A stretch of 64,000 nucleotides of DNA, taken from Psychrobacillus sp042944905 (lineage in GTDB: Bacteria; Bacillota; Bacilli; Bacillales_A; Planococcaceae). Location: assembly GCF_042944905.1 (NCBI RefSeq), contig NZ_CP168496.1:3844001-3908000 (forward strand), given 5' to 3'. This document shows, one piece after another, positions 42,030 through 51,396 of the stretch. Position numbers and translations under genes: made by a program. Position 1 is the first letter of the stretch; every line of letters starts with the position of its first letter. The notes under the pieces are model-generated. The model was not told the origin of the DNA. It ran no database searches and saw only the letters and a program-made list of their open reading frames with translations.

Positions 42030-43113
42030 ACGGATTTGTATCCAAATGGTACGAGATAAACGAACTCTAGCTTTAATGATGGTTGCTCCATTAGTCATAT
42101 TAACTTTGCTACATTATCTGCTTTCTGCAGATTCAGCCTCTCCTAAATTAGGGATATATGGCGCGGAAGAATCTTTAATAGAACAAATTAAAGGCAAAGA
42201 TATAGAAGTAGTCCTATACGATAAACTGACAAACACAAAACAAATGATATCAAAGGATAACTTAGATGGAATACTTCAAATAGAAGGAGATTCAATTCAT
42301 TTAACCCTTACGAACGATCAACCCTCCTCGTCAAAGATATTACAAACAAAGGTATCGCAGGCTATTTCGGTTGAAAATGCAAAGACAAAGGCTAATAACT
42401 TGAACAAATTCGTCCAAGATATACAAAGTAAACTACCAAATATTCCAGTAAAAATGGATCAATTGAACACTCCAGAAATAGAAACTGCTTATATTTATGG
42501 AAGTGGTGATACTACATTTTTTGATCAATTAAGTCCTATTTTGGTTGGTTTCTTTGTATTCTTCTTCGTCTTTCTCATTTCTGGCATTGGATTATTACGA
42601 GAGCGAACTACCGGTACACTAGATCGATTAATGGCAACACCCATTCAGCGACGGGATATTGTATTTGGCTATTTAATTGGATATGGATTATTTGCCATTG
42701 TTCAAACATTAATTGTTGTTTTATATTCGGTTAAGGTTTTAGACATTATGCTCATTGGTTCTCTTTGGAATGTTGTATTAATTAATTTATCTTTAGCTCT
42801 GGTTGCATTGTTGCTTGGTATATTATTATCCGCATTTGCGAACTCAGAGTTTCAAATGATGCAGTTTATACCGATTGCAATTATTCCGCAAGTCTTTTTC
42901 GCTGGGATTCTTCCAATTGAGGGAATGCCTGCATGGATGCAAATTATTGCTAAATGCATGCCAATGTATTACGGTGGTAATGCCTTAGTGGATGTTATGT
43001 ATAAAGGATTGGGAATCGAAAGTATTAAAAACGACCTCTTTGTATTATTAGGGTTTGCCTTCATTTTTATTGTGTTAAATATATTGGCTTTGAAGAAATA
43101 TCGAAAAATTTAA
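42007..43113 (+). CDS. ABC-2 type exporter permease
   Basis: A 368-residue permease: one N-terminal segment, a large outside loop (~45-170), then five segments from GFFVFFFVFLISGIGLLRERTTGTLDRLMATP onward. The ERTTGTLDRLMATPI stretch is the typical ABC-2 coupling segment. Partner of the preceding ATPase. ATG 42007 follows GGAGGTGAAAAAG inside the ATPase gene. Substrate is unknown; drugs or lipids are likely. Confidence 0.88.
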   Translation: MRTIALVKRICIQMVRDKRTLALMMVAPLVILTLLHYLLSADSASPKLGIYGAEESLIEQIKGKDIEVVLYDKLTNTKQMISKDNLDGILQIEGDSIHLTLTNDQPSSSKILQTKVSQAISVENAKTKANNLNKFVQDIQSKLPNIPVKMDQLNTPEIETAYIYGSGDTTFFDQLSPILVGFFVFFFVFLISGIGLLRERTTGTLDRLMATPIQRRDIVFGYLIGYGLFAIVQTLIVVLYSVKVLDIMLIGSLWNVVLINLSLALVALLLGILLSAFANSEFQMMQFIPIAIIPQVFFAGILPIEGMPAWMQIIAKCMPMYYGGNALVDVMYKGLGIESIKNDLFVLLGFAFIFIVLNILALKKYRKI

Positions 43114-43125
43114 AAGGAGTAAACA

Positions 43126-43767
43126 ATGTCAGAAGAAGAACTTTTATTAGAACAATTATTTGACGAAGAAAAATTCACCGATAAACAGAAAAAAATTATC
43201 GTTGCTGCCATTGAATCATTTTCGGAAAAGGGCTATGCTGCTACTTCTACAAATGAAATTGCTAAAAAAGCTGGAGTAGCAGAAGGAACGATTTTCCGGC
43301 ATTATAAAACGAAAAAAGAATTACTCGTCTCCATTGTTGCTCCACTTATGACAAAGCTAATAGGACCAGTCATTGTAAATGACTTTCACAAAGTATTAGA
43401 TCACCCCTATGAAAATGCTGAGGACTTTCTAAGAGCTACAATTGAAAACCGAAGAGTACTTATTAAAAAGCTTCTCCCTGTTATCAAAATTATGATTCAA
43501 GAAATCCCGTTCCAACCAGAATTGAAAGAACAGTTTCTAGACCAGATTGCGAAGAAAGTATTTGATCGAATATTAATCGTCATTAAAGGGTACCAAGATA
43601 AAGGACAACTAATCGAAATGCCACCTGCAAGTATGGCAAGACTTGCCGTCACAAGTATATTTGGCTACTTATTTTCACGGTACATCTTTTTCCCCGACAG
43701 TGAATGGGATGATGAACTAGAAACAGAGCGCACCGTCCAATTCATCTTGCATGGTATAGGGAAATAG
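43126..43767 (+). CDS. TetR family repressor
   Basis: A 213-residue repressor: helix-turn-helix SFSEKGYAATSTNEIAKKAGVAEGTIFRHYKTKKELL (about 31-67), followed by a helical ligand domain. Last gene of the exporter operon, 12 bases after the permease, with AAAAGGAG. It presumably binds the TGAGT/ACTCA palindrome at the operon promoter and is released by an exported compound (inference). Confidence 0.9.
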   Translation: MSEEELLLEQLFDEEKFTDKQKKIIVAAIESFSEKGYAATSTNEIAKKAGVAEGTIFRHYKTKKELLVSIVAPLMTKLIGPVIVNDFHKVLDHPYENAEDFLRATIENRRVLIKKLLPVIKIMIQEIPFQPELKEQFLDQIAKKVFDRILIVIKGYQDKGQLIEMPPASMARLAVTSIFGYLFSRYIFFPDSEWDDELETERTVQFILHGIGK

Positions 43768-43798
43768 AAAAAGCGCCCCATGTACGGGCGCTTTTTCT
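43766..43798. terminator. bidirectional terminator
   Basis: AGAAAAAGCGCCC/GGGCGCTTTTTCT perfect stem between convergent tetR and MFS genes; the tetR stop codon is in the 5' arm. Confidence 0.9.
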
Positions 43799-43807
43799 AT
43801 TAAATGC

Positions 43808-45007
43808 TTAATGTTTTTTATGTCGGATAGATACATACAAAAACCCAAAAGCACTTAAAAATCGTAATCCAGAGCTAATATACATCGCCATTTCCATTCC
43901 TAATTGAGCTAATAGCCAAATACCTACTTGTGGTGCTACGAATGCAACGAAGGCGAGCAATACGTTGTAAGTTGTAATGCAATATGTACGAGATTGTTCG
44001 GGAGATTGCTCTAACAATAAATTAAAGAGTATCAATACAGTTCCAGACAAGAAAAAACCTGATATAGCTTGAACAAATGTTAAATAGTACAAGTTAGTAG
44101 ATAACACAGTCAAGAAAGGAGTAGTCGCCATACCAATTGCAGCCCATATAAAAACCTGCATATTAGATTTTTTATCTGCCCATTTCTTCCACATTGGAAA
44201 CGTTAAAAACTGTATGAGCATATTACCAACTGAAAACATACTAATCCAAAATATTGTTGCACCTGCTACTCTTACATTATAAATATTGAATAATCCCCAA
44301 GCCGATTGCCAAGCAAAATTAAAAAAAAGCGCTGCCGCTAAAAACCAAACAAAGTTGCTATTTTTAAAGATGCTCCAGTCCATAGACTTCTTTTTCACTT
44401 GTTCATTCTCTACTTGCGCAACTTCTTCTTGATGCTTTAATAGAAAAAAAACTTCTAATAATCCAAAACCAAAAGCTATTGTGAAAAGTATTTGATACGC
44501 TACAACACTTTCCGAGGAATCTTTCATTAAAATGCCGATAAGTAACGTCGACACAAGTCCGACCACCGTTAACAGTCGGTTTCGATCACTAAAAAATTGC
44601 CCTCTTCTAGATTCTTTGATCATTCCACTAATGAATGTTTGCCACCCAATATTGGCTACTGTATTTGGGACGCTAATGAAAGCAATAATTCCTAAAAAAG
44701 CCCATCTTTGGAGAGATGGAGAAGGTAAAAGGACAACTAGTACAATTAACAAGAACATAAGCCGAGCAAGTAAAACAGACATCGCCACTAGTTTCTTCTG
44801 AGCACGCGCCTTATTTAATAATATGGCTGCTGGAATTGTCATTAACAATGCGATTAAAGGCGGTAATGAACTAATTAATCCAACTTGATAATTAGTCGCC
44901 CCTAGTATCGTAATTGCGAAGATGGGTAAAAAGTTATTGGAAAAATTAAGTGCTATAGTAGATGCCATTCCGTGGTAAATACTAATCTTTTCATTATAAG
45001 GTCTCAT
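43808..45007 (-). CDS. MFS transporter
   Basis: A 399-residue protein with 11-12 membrane segments. Features: ATNYQVGLISSLPPLIALLMTIPAAILLNKARAQKK near the N-terminus (motif A region), and SRRGQFFSDRNRLLTVVG after segment 4. This subfamily is common in Bacillales and has no firm substrate. Start ATG 45007 is supported by a promoter ending ~40 bases upstream, which makes the longer frame to 45091 impossible; its ribosome binding site is weak. Confidence 0.78.
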   Translation of the reverse strand: MRPYNEKISIYHGMASTIALNFSNNFLPIFAITILGATNYQVGLISSLPPLIALLMTIPAAILLNKARAQKKLVAMSVLLARLMFLLIVLVVLLPSPSLQRWAFLGIIAFISVPNTVANIGWQTFISGMIKESRRGQFFSDRNRLLTVVGLVSTLLIGILMKDSSESVVAYQILFTIAFGFGLLEVFFLLKHQEEVAQVENEQVKKKSMDWSIFKNSNFVWFLAAALFFNFAWQSAWGLFNIYNVRVAGATIFWISMFSVGNMLIQFLTFPMWKKWADKKSNMQVFIWAAIGMATTPFLTVLSTNLYYLTFVQAISGFFLSGTVLILFNLLLEQSPEQSRTYCITTYNVLLAFVAFVAPQVGIWLLAQLGMEMAMYISSGLRFLSAFGFLYVSIRHKKH

Positions 45008-45047
45008 TCTATCAGCCCATTCAATAAATAATATAGGATATGCTAGA

Positions 45048-45075
45048 ATTATATACTTGCATGCACAGAAAACAA
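45048..45075 (-). promoter_or_regulatory. promoter of the MFS gene
   Basis: Minus strand TTGTTT (45075-45070), 16-base spacer, TATAAT (45053-45048). Confidence 0.65.
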
Positions 45076-45097
45076 GTACTTCGAGACACAAAATTTA

Positions 45098-46117
45098 TTA
45101 AGTTTGGGTAAATCGTTTTTTTGCGTAAACATACGTAACAGCGAGTGCTGAAACTAAAACGATTCCTTTAATAATATCAAATGCATAGTACGGTAAATTC
45201 AAAATGGTTAAACCATTAAGCAAAATGCCAATTACCGCTGCTCCAAAAAATGTACCAATTGCATTTGGTTTTCCCGTTCCAAGGACTGAGTATCCAACAA
45301 AGACCGCAGCTACCGCTTCCATTAAAAGTGGTGCTCCCGCGTCAATTTGACCTGAGCCAACTCGTGCCGTAAATAATATACCTGCCATAGAAGCAAAAAT
45401 CCCAGATATCACGTACGCGGAACATTTTACTTTACGTATATCCACTCCTGATAATGTTGCAGCTTCCGCGTTACCACCCGTCATATAAAGTACGCGTCCC
45501 CAACGTGTATGTTGGAGTACAACATATGCGATCAAAACCATTACAAGCATAATCCATACTGGAACAGGTAGCCCAAGCATCCTACCTTGACCAATCCAAA
45601 GAAACGCTTCGGATAATTGACCATTTGCAGTGCCTCCGGAAGTAAGTGGCATATTATTATAAATAGAGTAACCTTCCGTATATGTACGATGAAAACCTGC
45701 AACAATATACATCATACTTAGTGTTGCGAGTAGATCTGGTATACCTATTACCACTATAAGGAAACTATTGAGTAGTCCAACTAACACGCCAATTAGTATA
45801 GGTAATATTAATACTAACCAAAGCGGCATTTCATACCATACCATCAGTGAGGCTGTTAAGACAGTTGATAGCGACATAGTAGAACCAACAGACAAATCAA
45901 AACCACCCACAACTAGTGTAAAAGTGACACCTAAAGCTAAAAGAGTAACGATGGATATAGAACGTAGTATGTCTGTGAGATTTGCATATGTAAAAAAAGC
46001 ATTGCTAATGGAGCTAAAATACAAAATTATTATAAATAATAAAGCGATTGCTCCATATTTAAATAAAAATTGAATTCCTTTCTCTTGTAACTTATTCTTC
46101 TTTTCCCCCGCTTGCAT
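45098..46117 (-). CDS. ribose-type ABC permease, predicted methylthioribose uptake
   Basis: A 339-residue permease of the RbsC/BPD_transp_2 family: SIVTLLALGVTFTLVVGGFDLSVG (family hallmark GGIDLSVG), LNSFLIVVIGIPDLLATLSM, and SGIFASMAGILFTARVGS. It is the last gene of mtnK-mtnA-SBP-ATPase-permease, overlapping the ATPase gene by 26 bases. The SAM riboswitch and salvage enzymes on the same transcript point to 5-methylthioribose as substrate. ATG 46117 follows AAAGGA; a longer frame to 46150 lies within the ATPase gene. Confidence 0.85.
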   Translation of the reverse strand: MQAGEKKNKLQEKGIQFLFKYGAIALLFIIILYFSSISNAFFTYANLTDILRSISIVTLLALGVTFTLVVGGFDLSVGSTMSLSTVLTASLMVWYEMPLWLVLILPILIGVLVGLLNSFLIVVIGIPDLLATLSMMYIVAGFHRTYTEGYSIYNNMPLTSGGTANGQLSEAFLWIGQGRMLGLPVPVWIMLVMVLIAYVVLQHTRWGRVLYMTGGNAEAATLSGVDIRKVKCSAYVISGIFASMAGILFTARVGSGQIDAGAPLLMEAVAAVFVGYSVLGTGKPNAIGTFFGAAVIGILLNGLTILNLPYYAFDIIKGIVLVSALAVTYVYAKKRFTQT

Positions 46118-47597
46118 ATAAAAAAATCCTTTCTTGGGTCGCATCTTCACGTGAAAATTCCTTCACGAATTGACCGTTATACATGACCAAAATACGATCC
46201 GAAATACCAATTGCTTCGTGAATTTCGCTCGAAAAATAAAGGCATCCTTTTCCGCTCTCCGCCAGGCCACGAATTAGCTTAAAAATGTCCTGTTTTGCAC
46301 CGATATCGACACCTTTGGTCGGTTCATCAAATAAATATAATTTGGAGTTACGTGAAATCCATTTTCCAATAACTACTTTTTGCTGATTTCCACCACTTAA
46401 ATGCGTAAGCGGTGTTTCCGTGTTATCCGTTTTAATTTGTAATTGATGGATGATTTCCTTTGCGAACTGTTTTTCTGCTCTTTTACTCATAAATAGAAGG
46501 CGTGAAAATTTGCTTAAGTTTGGAAAAGACGCATTCGTTTGTAATGACTCGTGTACAAAAAGCCCTTCTTTTCTACGTTCCTCTGGAATAAGTGCCATCC
46601 CGACTTTTATTGCATCTCCCGGGTGTTTTGCAACAAACTTCTTACCGTTAAACTCAATAATCCCTTTTTTCAGTTGTCCCAAACCAAATAAGGCTTTCGC
46701 AAGCTCTGTTTTCCCTGCACCGACAAGTCCAACAATCCCAACAATTTCTCCTGCTGAAACAGTAAAGGTAAGATCTTTTAGCTTCTGACCGTCTGATAAT
46801 TTACTTACACAGAGTAACGTTTCTCCTATAGAATAATTTCTGTCAACTTGCTCATGATTAAAAGAAGTACCTAGCATCGCTTCTATAATCTCTTCTTGTT
46901 GAGCATCTTTTGTATGAAAAGTTTCTACTAATCTTCCATCACGCAATACAGTAATGCGGTCACTAATTTGGAATACTTCCGGTAGTCGATGTGAAATAAA
47001 TATACAACCGACTCCTTGCTTTTTTAGTTTGTGAATAACTGTAAACAGCTTATTCGACTCATGGAGCGACAAAGGTGCTGTTGGTTCATCGAAAATAATA
47101 ATTTTTGCTGAGCTAACAAGCGCTCGTGCAATTAATACTAATTGTTTTTCTGCTAAAGTAAGCTTAAATGCTGGTTGTTGCACATCTATATCCTCCGCTT
47201 GCAATTGCTTCAGTGCATTTTTCGCTTCCTTATGTAGCTTCGGTGTTGAGATGAAAAAATGGCTATTAGTAGCGATTGTATCGAGCATTATATTTTCTGC
47301 AACCGATAATTCGGAAACGATCGCGGTATCCACTTCTTGATAAACACAATAAATTCCATGATCTTTTGCAGCTTTCGGTGAACGAAGTCGTATACTTTTT
47401 CCGTCCAACAAAATTTCTCCTTCGTCAGGTTCATATACACCTGATAAGATTTTTATTAGCGTGCTCTTTCCCGCTCCATTTACACCGAGTAATGCATGCA
47501 CTTCACCTTTTGCTAAGTGAAATTGTGCATCCTCAAGTGCTGTCACATTCCCAAATGATTTATGTATTGAATTCATTGAAAGAAAAGAATTTATCAT
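46092..47597 (-). CDS. ribose-type ABC double ATPase, predicted methylthioribose uptake
   Basis: A 501-residue RbsA-type protein with two ATPase halves. First: Walker A GVNGAGKSTL, signature LTLAEKQLV (degenerate), Walker B IIIFDEPTAPLS. Second: GLVGAGKTEL, signature LSGGNQQKVVIGKWI, Walker B LYLFDEPTKGVD. The weak first signature is normal for carbohydrate double ATPases. AAAGGAG precedes the ATG. A hairpin at 47632-47655 lies between it and the binding-protein gene. Confidence 0.88.
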   Translation of the reverse strand: MINSFLSMNSIHKSFGNVTALEDAQFHLAKGEVHALLGVNGAGKSTLIKILSGVYEPDEGEILLDGKSIRLRSPKAAKDHGIYCVYQEVDTAIVSELSVAENIMLDTIATNSHFFISTPKLHKEAKNALKQLQAEDIDVQQPAFKLTLAEKQLVLIARALVSSAKIIIFDEPTAPLSLHESNKLFTVIHKLKKQGVGCIFISHRLPEVFQISDRITVLRDGRLVETFHTKDAQQEEIIEAMLGTSFNHEQVDRNYSIGETLLCVSKLSDGQKLKDLTFTVSAGEIVGIVGLVGAGKTELAKALFGLGQLKKGIIEFNGKKFVAKHPGDAIKVGMALIPEERRKEGLFVHESLQTNASFPNLSKFSRLLFMSKRAEKQFAKEIIHQLQIKTDNTETPLTHLSGGNQQKVVIGKWISRNSKLYLFDEPTKGVDIGAKQDIFKLIRGLAESGKGCLYFSSEIHEAIGISDRILVMYNGQFVKEFSREDATQERIFLYASGGKEE

Positions 47598-47631
47598 AGC
47601 GTTTCTCCTTTCTTTTCTTCTGTTAAAAAGA

Positions 47632-47655
47632 AGCTGCCCACTTTGAAGGACAGCT
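47632..47655 (-). terminator. intercistronic hairpin after the binding-protein gene
   Basis: Minus-strand AGCTGTCC/GGGCAGCT stem followed by TCTTTTT. It may act as a partial terminator or 3' stabiliser, letting the binding protein outnumber the membrane parts. Confidence 0.6.
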
Positions 47656-47669
47656 GCAATTAGTTGATG

Positions 47670-48749
47670 TTATTGATTTTCTAACTCTTTCAATGCATCT
47701 GTGTACCCTTGTTCACTTGCTCCCCAACCTTCGATATACTTGTGTAAATCATTCGTCGTCACCGTTTCTTTTGGAAGCTTTTGTACATCTACAAAAACTG
47801 GTTCTAGTACAACTTTATCTTCTGGTGTCTCTCCATTAATTTTTTGGTATAAATAGCGAACCTGGATTCGTCCTATATCCATTGGATCCACAGCAGCAGA
47901 AGCTGCCCATGGACTATTTTCTTTTTGGATCATTTGTAAATCTTCATCACTCATATCGATGCTATAGACTTTAATATCCGTTCTTCCCGCTTGTTCGATA
48001 GCGCGTACTGCACCTTTTGCAAATTCATCCCACGCTGCCCAAACAGCCGTGATATCACCTTTGTTTGGGTATTGTTTTAAAATTGCTTCCATTTGAGCTT
48101 GTGTATCTAAAGCTGTATTTTGAGTAGCAGCTCCGAAAGTAGCAATTTCTTTTATCCCTTGGTTTGCTTGTAGAAATTGTTTATACGCAGCTTGTCTTCT
48201 TTCCATCGGAGCAAAACCCGCTACCCATATTTTTACTATGTTTGCTTTTCCATTTGTATCTTTTGTTAATTTATCTAATGTCATTTCGGCCATCTTTTGG
48301 TCGCCCTGTTGTAATTCTGTTATTCCTTTCACTTCCACACCTGCATCAAAAGTTACCACTGGTATTCCTTTATCAATCGCATTTTGTACACCTTGATTAA
48401 GCGCTTCTTTTGTACCGTGATCGATTAAGATTCCATCTACTCCTTGGTTCACTGCTGCATCGAGATTAGAAGCCATTTTTGCTAAATCCCCTTCAGAAGT
48501 AAATACGGTAACAGTACCTCCAAATTTCTCCACCTGCTCTTTTATACCTTCAATGTATTGAGCTGAGAATGTACCAAGGTTTTGTTGCATCACTAAAGCA
48601 ACTTTTTTACCAGCTAGTGGATTATTTGAAGCTTTCGACGTAGCAGATGTTGATGTAGCTTCTTTCGCATCGCCTTTTGGCTGACATCCAGTTAAGATGA
48701 CTCCAGTAATTAATAAAACTGATAGTAACCAACTTGCTTTTCTCTTCAT
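47670..48749 (-). CDS. sugar-type ABC substrate-binding lipoprotein, predicted methylthioribose receptor
   Basis: A 359-residue lipoprotein of the RbsB/Peripla_BP_4 class; signal SWLLSVLLITGVILTGC with lipobox LTGC. Mature part: KKVALVMQQNLGTFSAQYIEGIKEQVEKFGG, GVDGILIDHGTKEALNQGV, KGIPVVTFDAGVE and DITAVWAAWDEFAKGAV, the usual two-lobe pattern. Its ATG overlaps the mtnA stop (ATGA), and it is behind the SAM riboswitch, so 5-methylthioribose is the likely ligand. Confidence 0.86.
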   Translation of the reverse strand: MKRKASWLLSVLLITGVILTGCQPKGDAKEATSTSATSKASNNPLAGKKVALVMQQNLGTFSAQYIEGIKEQVEKFGGTVTVFTSEGDLAKMASNLDAAVNQGVDGILIDHGTKEALNQGVQNAIDKGIPVVTFDAGVEVKGITELQQGDQKMAEMTLDKLTKDTNGKANIVKIWVAGFAPMERRQAAYKQFLQANQGIKEIATFGAATQNTALDTQAQMEAILKQYPNKGDITAVWAAWDEFAKGAVRAIEQAGRTDIKVYSIDMSDEDLQMIQKENSPWAASAAVDPMDIGRIQVRYLYQKINGETPEDKVVLEPVFVDVQKLPKETVTTNDLHKYIEGWGASEQGYTDALKELENQ

Positions 48750-49801
48750 AATTTTGCTCCTTTTTCTGTATCCAATATTATGGGAATGTTTTTATTGTAT
48801 TCTGGATAAATGATTCCTTTTTCCGTAATGATTGCTGTAATATATTTGCCTGGTGTGACATCGAAAGCAGGATTAAAGACTTTTGTATTTGGCGGGGCAA
48901 CTAGTTTCCCTGCAACATGTGTTATTTCTTCTGCTGGACGCTCTTCAATCCGTATTTCCTTACCGTTTTGAATCGTCAAATCAAAAGTAGAAGAAGGTGC
49001 AGCCACGTAAAATGGAATGTTAAATGCATGCGCTAATAAAGCTAAATTGAGTGTTCCGATTTTATTCGCTGTATCGCCATTAGCTACGATTCGGTCTGCG
49101 CCAACGATAATTGCTTCAATTCCTTTTGCACCGATTGTATGCGCAGCCATACTATCTGTTATAAGTGTGACATCTACACCAGATTGCTGAAGTTCCCATA
49201 CGGTAAGTCGTGAACCTTGAAATACTGGTCTAGTTTCACATGCGTATACTTGAAACTGTTTTCCTTGTTCGCTTCCGAGATGGAATGGTGCTAGTGCGGT
49301 TCCATATTTTGCAGTTGCAATGGATCCTGCGTTACAAATGGTCATTACCCTCGTATGATTTTCAAGCAAAGATAAAGCAAACTCGCCAATATTTCGGCAT
49401 GAAACTTCATCTTCTTTGTGGATATTTACAGCTTCCTCTAAGAGACGGTTCTTCGCTTCTTGTATAGTTACAGTTTGTTGAACAGCGCTACGCAAACGAT
49501 CTAGAGCCCAAACTAAGTTGACTGCAGTTGGTCTCGAATCCCCTAAATATATTGCGTCTTTTTTTAGTTGTTCTAGAAATTCTTCTAAAGTATTCGTTTC
49601 GTAATGCTGCGCTACTTTAGCTAATCCGTATGCGGCTGTAATACCAATAGCAGGTGCACCTCTTACTTTTAACGTGATAATTGCGTCATACACGTCCTCC
49701 AATGTTTCCAGTGCTACATATTCAATCTCTAGAGGTAACTTCTGCTGATCCAAAATTCTAAGCTGACCATTGCTCCACTCGATAGATAACGGAATACTCA
49801 T
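48746..49801 (-). CDS. mtnA: S-methyl-5-thioribose-1-phosphate isomerase MtnA
   Basis: A 351-residue aldose-ketose isomerase that turns MTR-1-phosphate into methylthioribulose-1-phosphate. Seen: KVRGAPAIGITAAYG (N-terminal), catalytic Cys in MTICNAGSIAT, and catalytic Asp in IIVGADRIVANGDTANKIGT; both match B. subtilis MtnA (Cys160, Asp240). Homologous to eIF2B-alpha folds. The ATG overlaps the mtnK stop (ATGA), and GGAGGAG lies in the end of mtnK. Downstream of the SAM riboswitch. Confidence 0.95.
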   Translation of the reverse strand: MSIPLSIEWSNGQLRILDQQKLPLEIEYVALETLEDVYDAIITLKVRGAPAIGITAAYGLAKVAQHYETNTLEEFLEQLKKDAIYLGDSRPTAVNLVWALDRLRSAVQQTVTIQEAKNRLLEEAVNIHKEDEVSCRNIGEFALSLLENHTRVMTICNAGSIATAKYGTALAPFHLGSEQGKQFQVYACETRPVFQGSRLTVWELQQSGVDVTLITDSMAAHTIGAKGIEAIIVGADRIVANGDTANKIGTLNLALLAHAFNIPFYVAAPSSTFDLTIQNGKEIRIEERPAEEITHVAGKLVAPPNTKVFNPAFDVTPGKYITAIITEKGIIYPEYNKNIPIILDTEKGAKL

Positions 49802-50988
49802 TTGTGCAACTCCTCCAGTAACGCGATTACTGCATCAATAGAATGTAAATCATAACGTTTTAAAATAAGTGCCTTTCCTACTTGTAATGCCTGTTTTTTG
49901 AAATGAAGTCTTTGTTCTTCTTCTGCAATCGCATCTAAATCCTTCACATGAGCTAACCCGATTGTTCTTCGAATTAATTCACAACCAGCAAAACCGAGCG
50001 TATCACGAAAAATTTTATCTAATACGTACTCTTCAAATCCCTTCGTATCTTTATAGGATTCAATACTTTTTGATTTCCAAAGTGTTGAAAAATTCGAAGA
50101 AAACACTTCCCAGGTTTGTTCGATATGTTGAAGAATAGTATTTCGCGCTTCTGTTTCTCTAGTAATAGATTGCACGATTAAGTTTGCTAAAAATATCCCA
50201 ATATCGAATCCAATAGGACCATAAAAAGCAAACTCTGGGTCAATTACCTTCGTTTCCGTTTCACTAGCAAAGATACTTCCCGTATGTAAATCACCATGAA
50301 GCAAAGCTTCTGCTTCCGTCAAGAAACCTCTCTTCAATTTCGCAACTTCGAGCTTTAGAAGTTCATTATTCCAAACAGCCTCTACTTCCGCTCTCAACGA
50401 AGGTTCAAAATCATTTGTTTCATGATCAAAAAATGGATCCGTAAAGATAAGATCTTCCGTGATTTTACATAGCTCTGGATTTGAAAACTCGGACACTAAT
50501 CGTTTTTTTTCAAATGGGTGTAATGCAAAATCTGACGTATGAAACAGCGTTTGAGCAAGATACTCACCTATGTCCTTCGACAGTTTCGGGTAAGATTCAA
50601 GGTGGATTAATCCTTCTCGTGCAATTTTCAAATAGGATAAATCCTCCATAACTGTTATTGCAAGATCTTCATCAGTAGCGTATACAGTTGGAACCAAAGT
50701 TGGTACATACTCCGCTTGTTTCTTTAATGCATTTGCCTCAATAATCGCTCTCTTTAACGTAAGTGGCCAACTTTCACCAACTACTTTGGCATAGGGCAAT
50801 GCTTGTTTGATAATAAGGCTTCTTTTGCTCTTTGCATCCTTAATATGAAATACATAATTTAGATTGCCATCACCAATTTCTCTGCAATGTAACTCCGCAT
50901 CGTCTGAAAAAATGTGCAATCCTTTTGCATATAAAATCGCACGCTCTTCTGTTAATGATTCGTATTGTTTTTTCGTATCTATCGTCAT
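49798..50988 (-). CDS. mtnK: S-methyl-5-thioribose kinase MtnK
   Basis: A 396-residue kinase that phosphorylates 5-methylthioribose at C1 with ATP. Choline-kinase-type fold: GDGNLNYVFHIKDA (ATP loop), Brenner motif LLHGDLHTGSIF (catalytic Asp), and VIDPEFAFYGPIGFDIGIFLANL (metal Asp). First gene after the minus-strand SAM riboswitch, overlapping mtnA by four bases. AAAGGTAGAG ribosome binding site. Length matches B. subtilis MtnK. Confidence 0.95.
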   Translation of the reverse strand: MTIDTKKQYESLTEERAILYAKGLHIFSDDAELHCREIGDGNLNYVFHIKDAKSKRSLIIKQALPYAKVVGESWPLTLKRAIIEANALKKQAEYVPTLVPTVYATDEDLAITVMEDLSYLKIAREGLIHLESYPKLSKDIGEYLAQTLFHTSDFALHPFEKKRLVSEFSNPELCKITEDLIFTDPFFDHETNDFEPSLRAEVEAVWNNELLKLEVAKLKRGFLTEAEALLHGDLHTGSIFASETETKVIDPEFAFYGPIGFDIGIFLANLIVQSITRETEARNTILQHIEQTWEVFSSNFSTLWKSKSIESYKDTKGFEEYVLDKIFRDTLGFAGCELIRRTIGLAHVKDLDAIAEEEQRLHFKKQALQVGKALILKRYDLHSIDAVIALLEELHK

Positions 50989-51009
50989 TCTTCTCTACCT
51001 TTCCTCTAC

Positions 51010-51221
51010 AAAATAAAAAGCCTCTTTCCAAAGAAAGAGGCGTAGAATAAGAGATCTCTCGCCTCTTATCTTTCAGAAAGTTATCTTTCTGATGGAATTA
51101 GCACCGTGCCCTACGAGATTTTTCATCTCGGCGCGAAATGCGCCCCGTCTCACAACGGTATTACGGTCGGTTGCTGGGCTTCAAAGGGCCATTACCCTCA
51201 GCCTGCTCTTGATAAGAGTGC
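51010..51221 (-). promoter_or_regulatory. SAM-I (S-box) riboswitch of the mtnKA-transporter operon
   Basis: Aptamer 51063-51221 on the minus strand: CTCTTATCAAGAGCAGGCTG start, GAGGGTAATGGCCC, TGAAGCCCAGCAACC, GGTGCTAATTCC and closing GATAAGAG. Terminator GCCTCTTT/AAAGAGGC (51020-51041) plus T tract follows. AAGAGGCG of the closing helix can pair with CGCCTCTT of the terminator, giving the SAM-free antiterminator. Confidence 0.95.
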
Positions 51222-51254
51222 TATTACGTAAAAACTTTATGCTGTTTGAAATGA

Positions 51255-51284
51255 ATCCTAGCATATTTAAAAAAGAACTGTCAA
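51255..51284 (-). promoter_or_regulatory. promoter of mtnK operon
   Basis: TTGACA (51284-51279), 18-base spacer, TAGGAT (51260-51255), ~35 bases upstream of the aptamer. Confidence 0.7.
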
Positions 51285-51360
51285 CCATTTTTTTAATACA
51301 ATAAACATTCTAAAAACTGTATTGACAATTTTCTAAGAGCATGAAATAATCGTAATTAAT

Positions 51361-51389
51361 TTGACAATACAAAGTGAACCCAATTGAAT
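51361..51389 (+). promoter_or_regulatory. candidate promoter of mtnWXBD
   Basis: TTGACA (51361-51366), 17-base spacer, weak TTGAAT -10 (51384-51389); the aptamer starts within 10 bases. Another TTGACA at 51322-51327 is an alternative -35. Confidence 0.5.
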
Positions 51390-51396
51390 AAATTTT

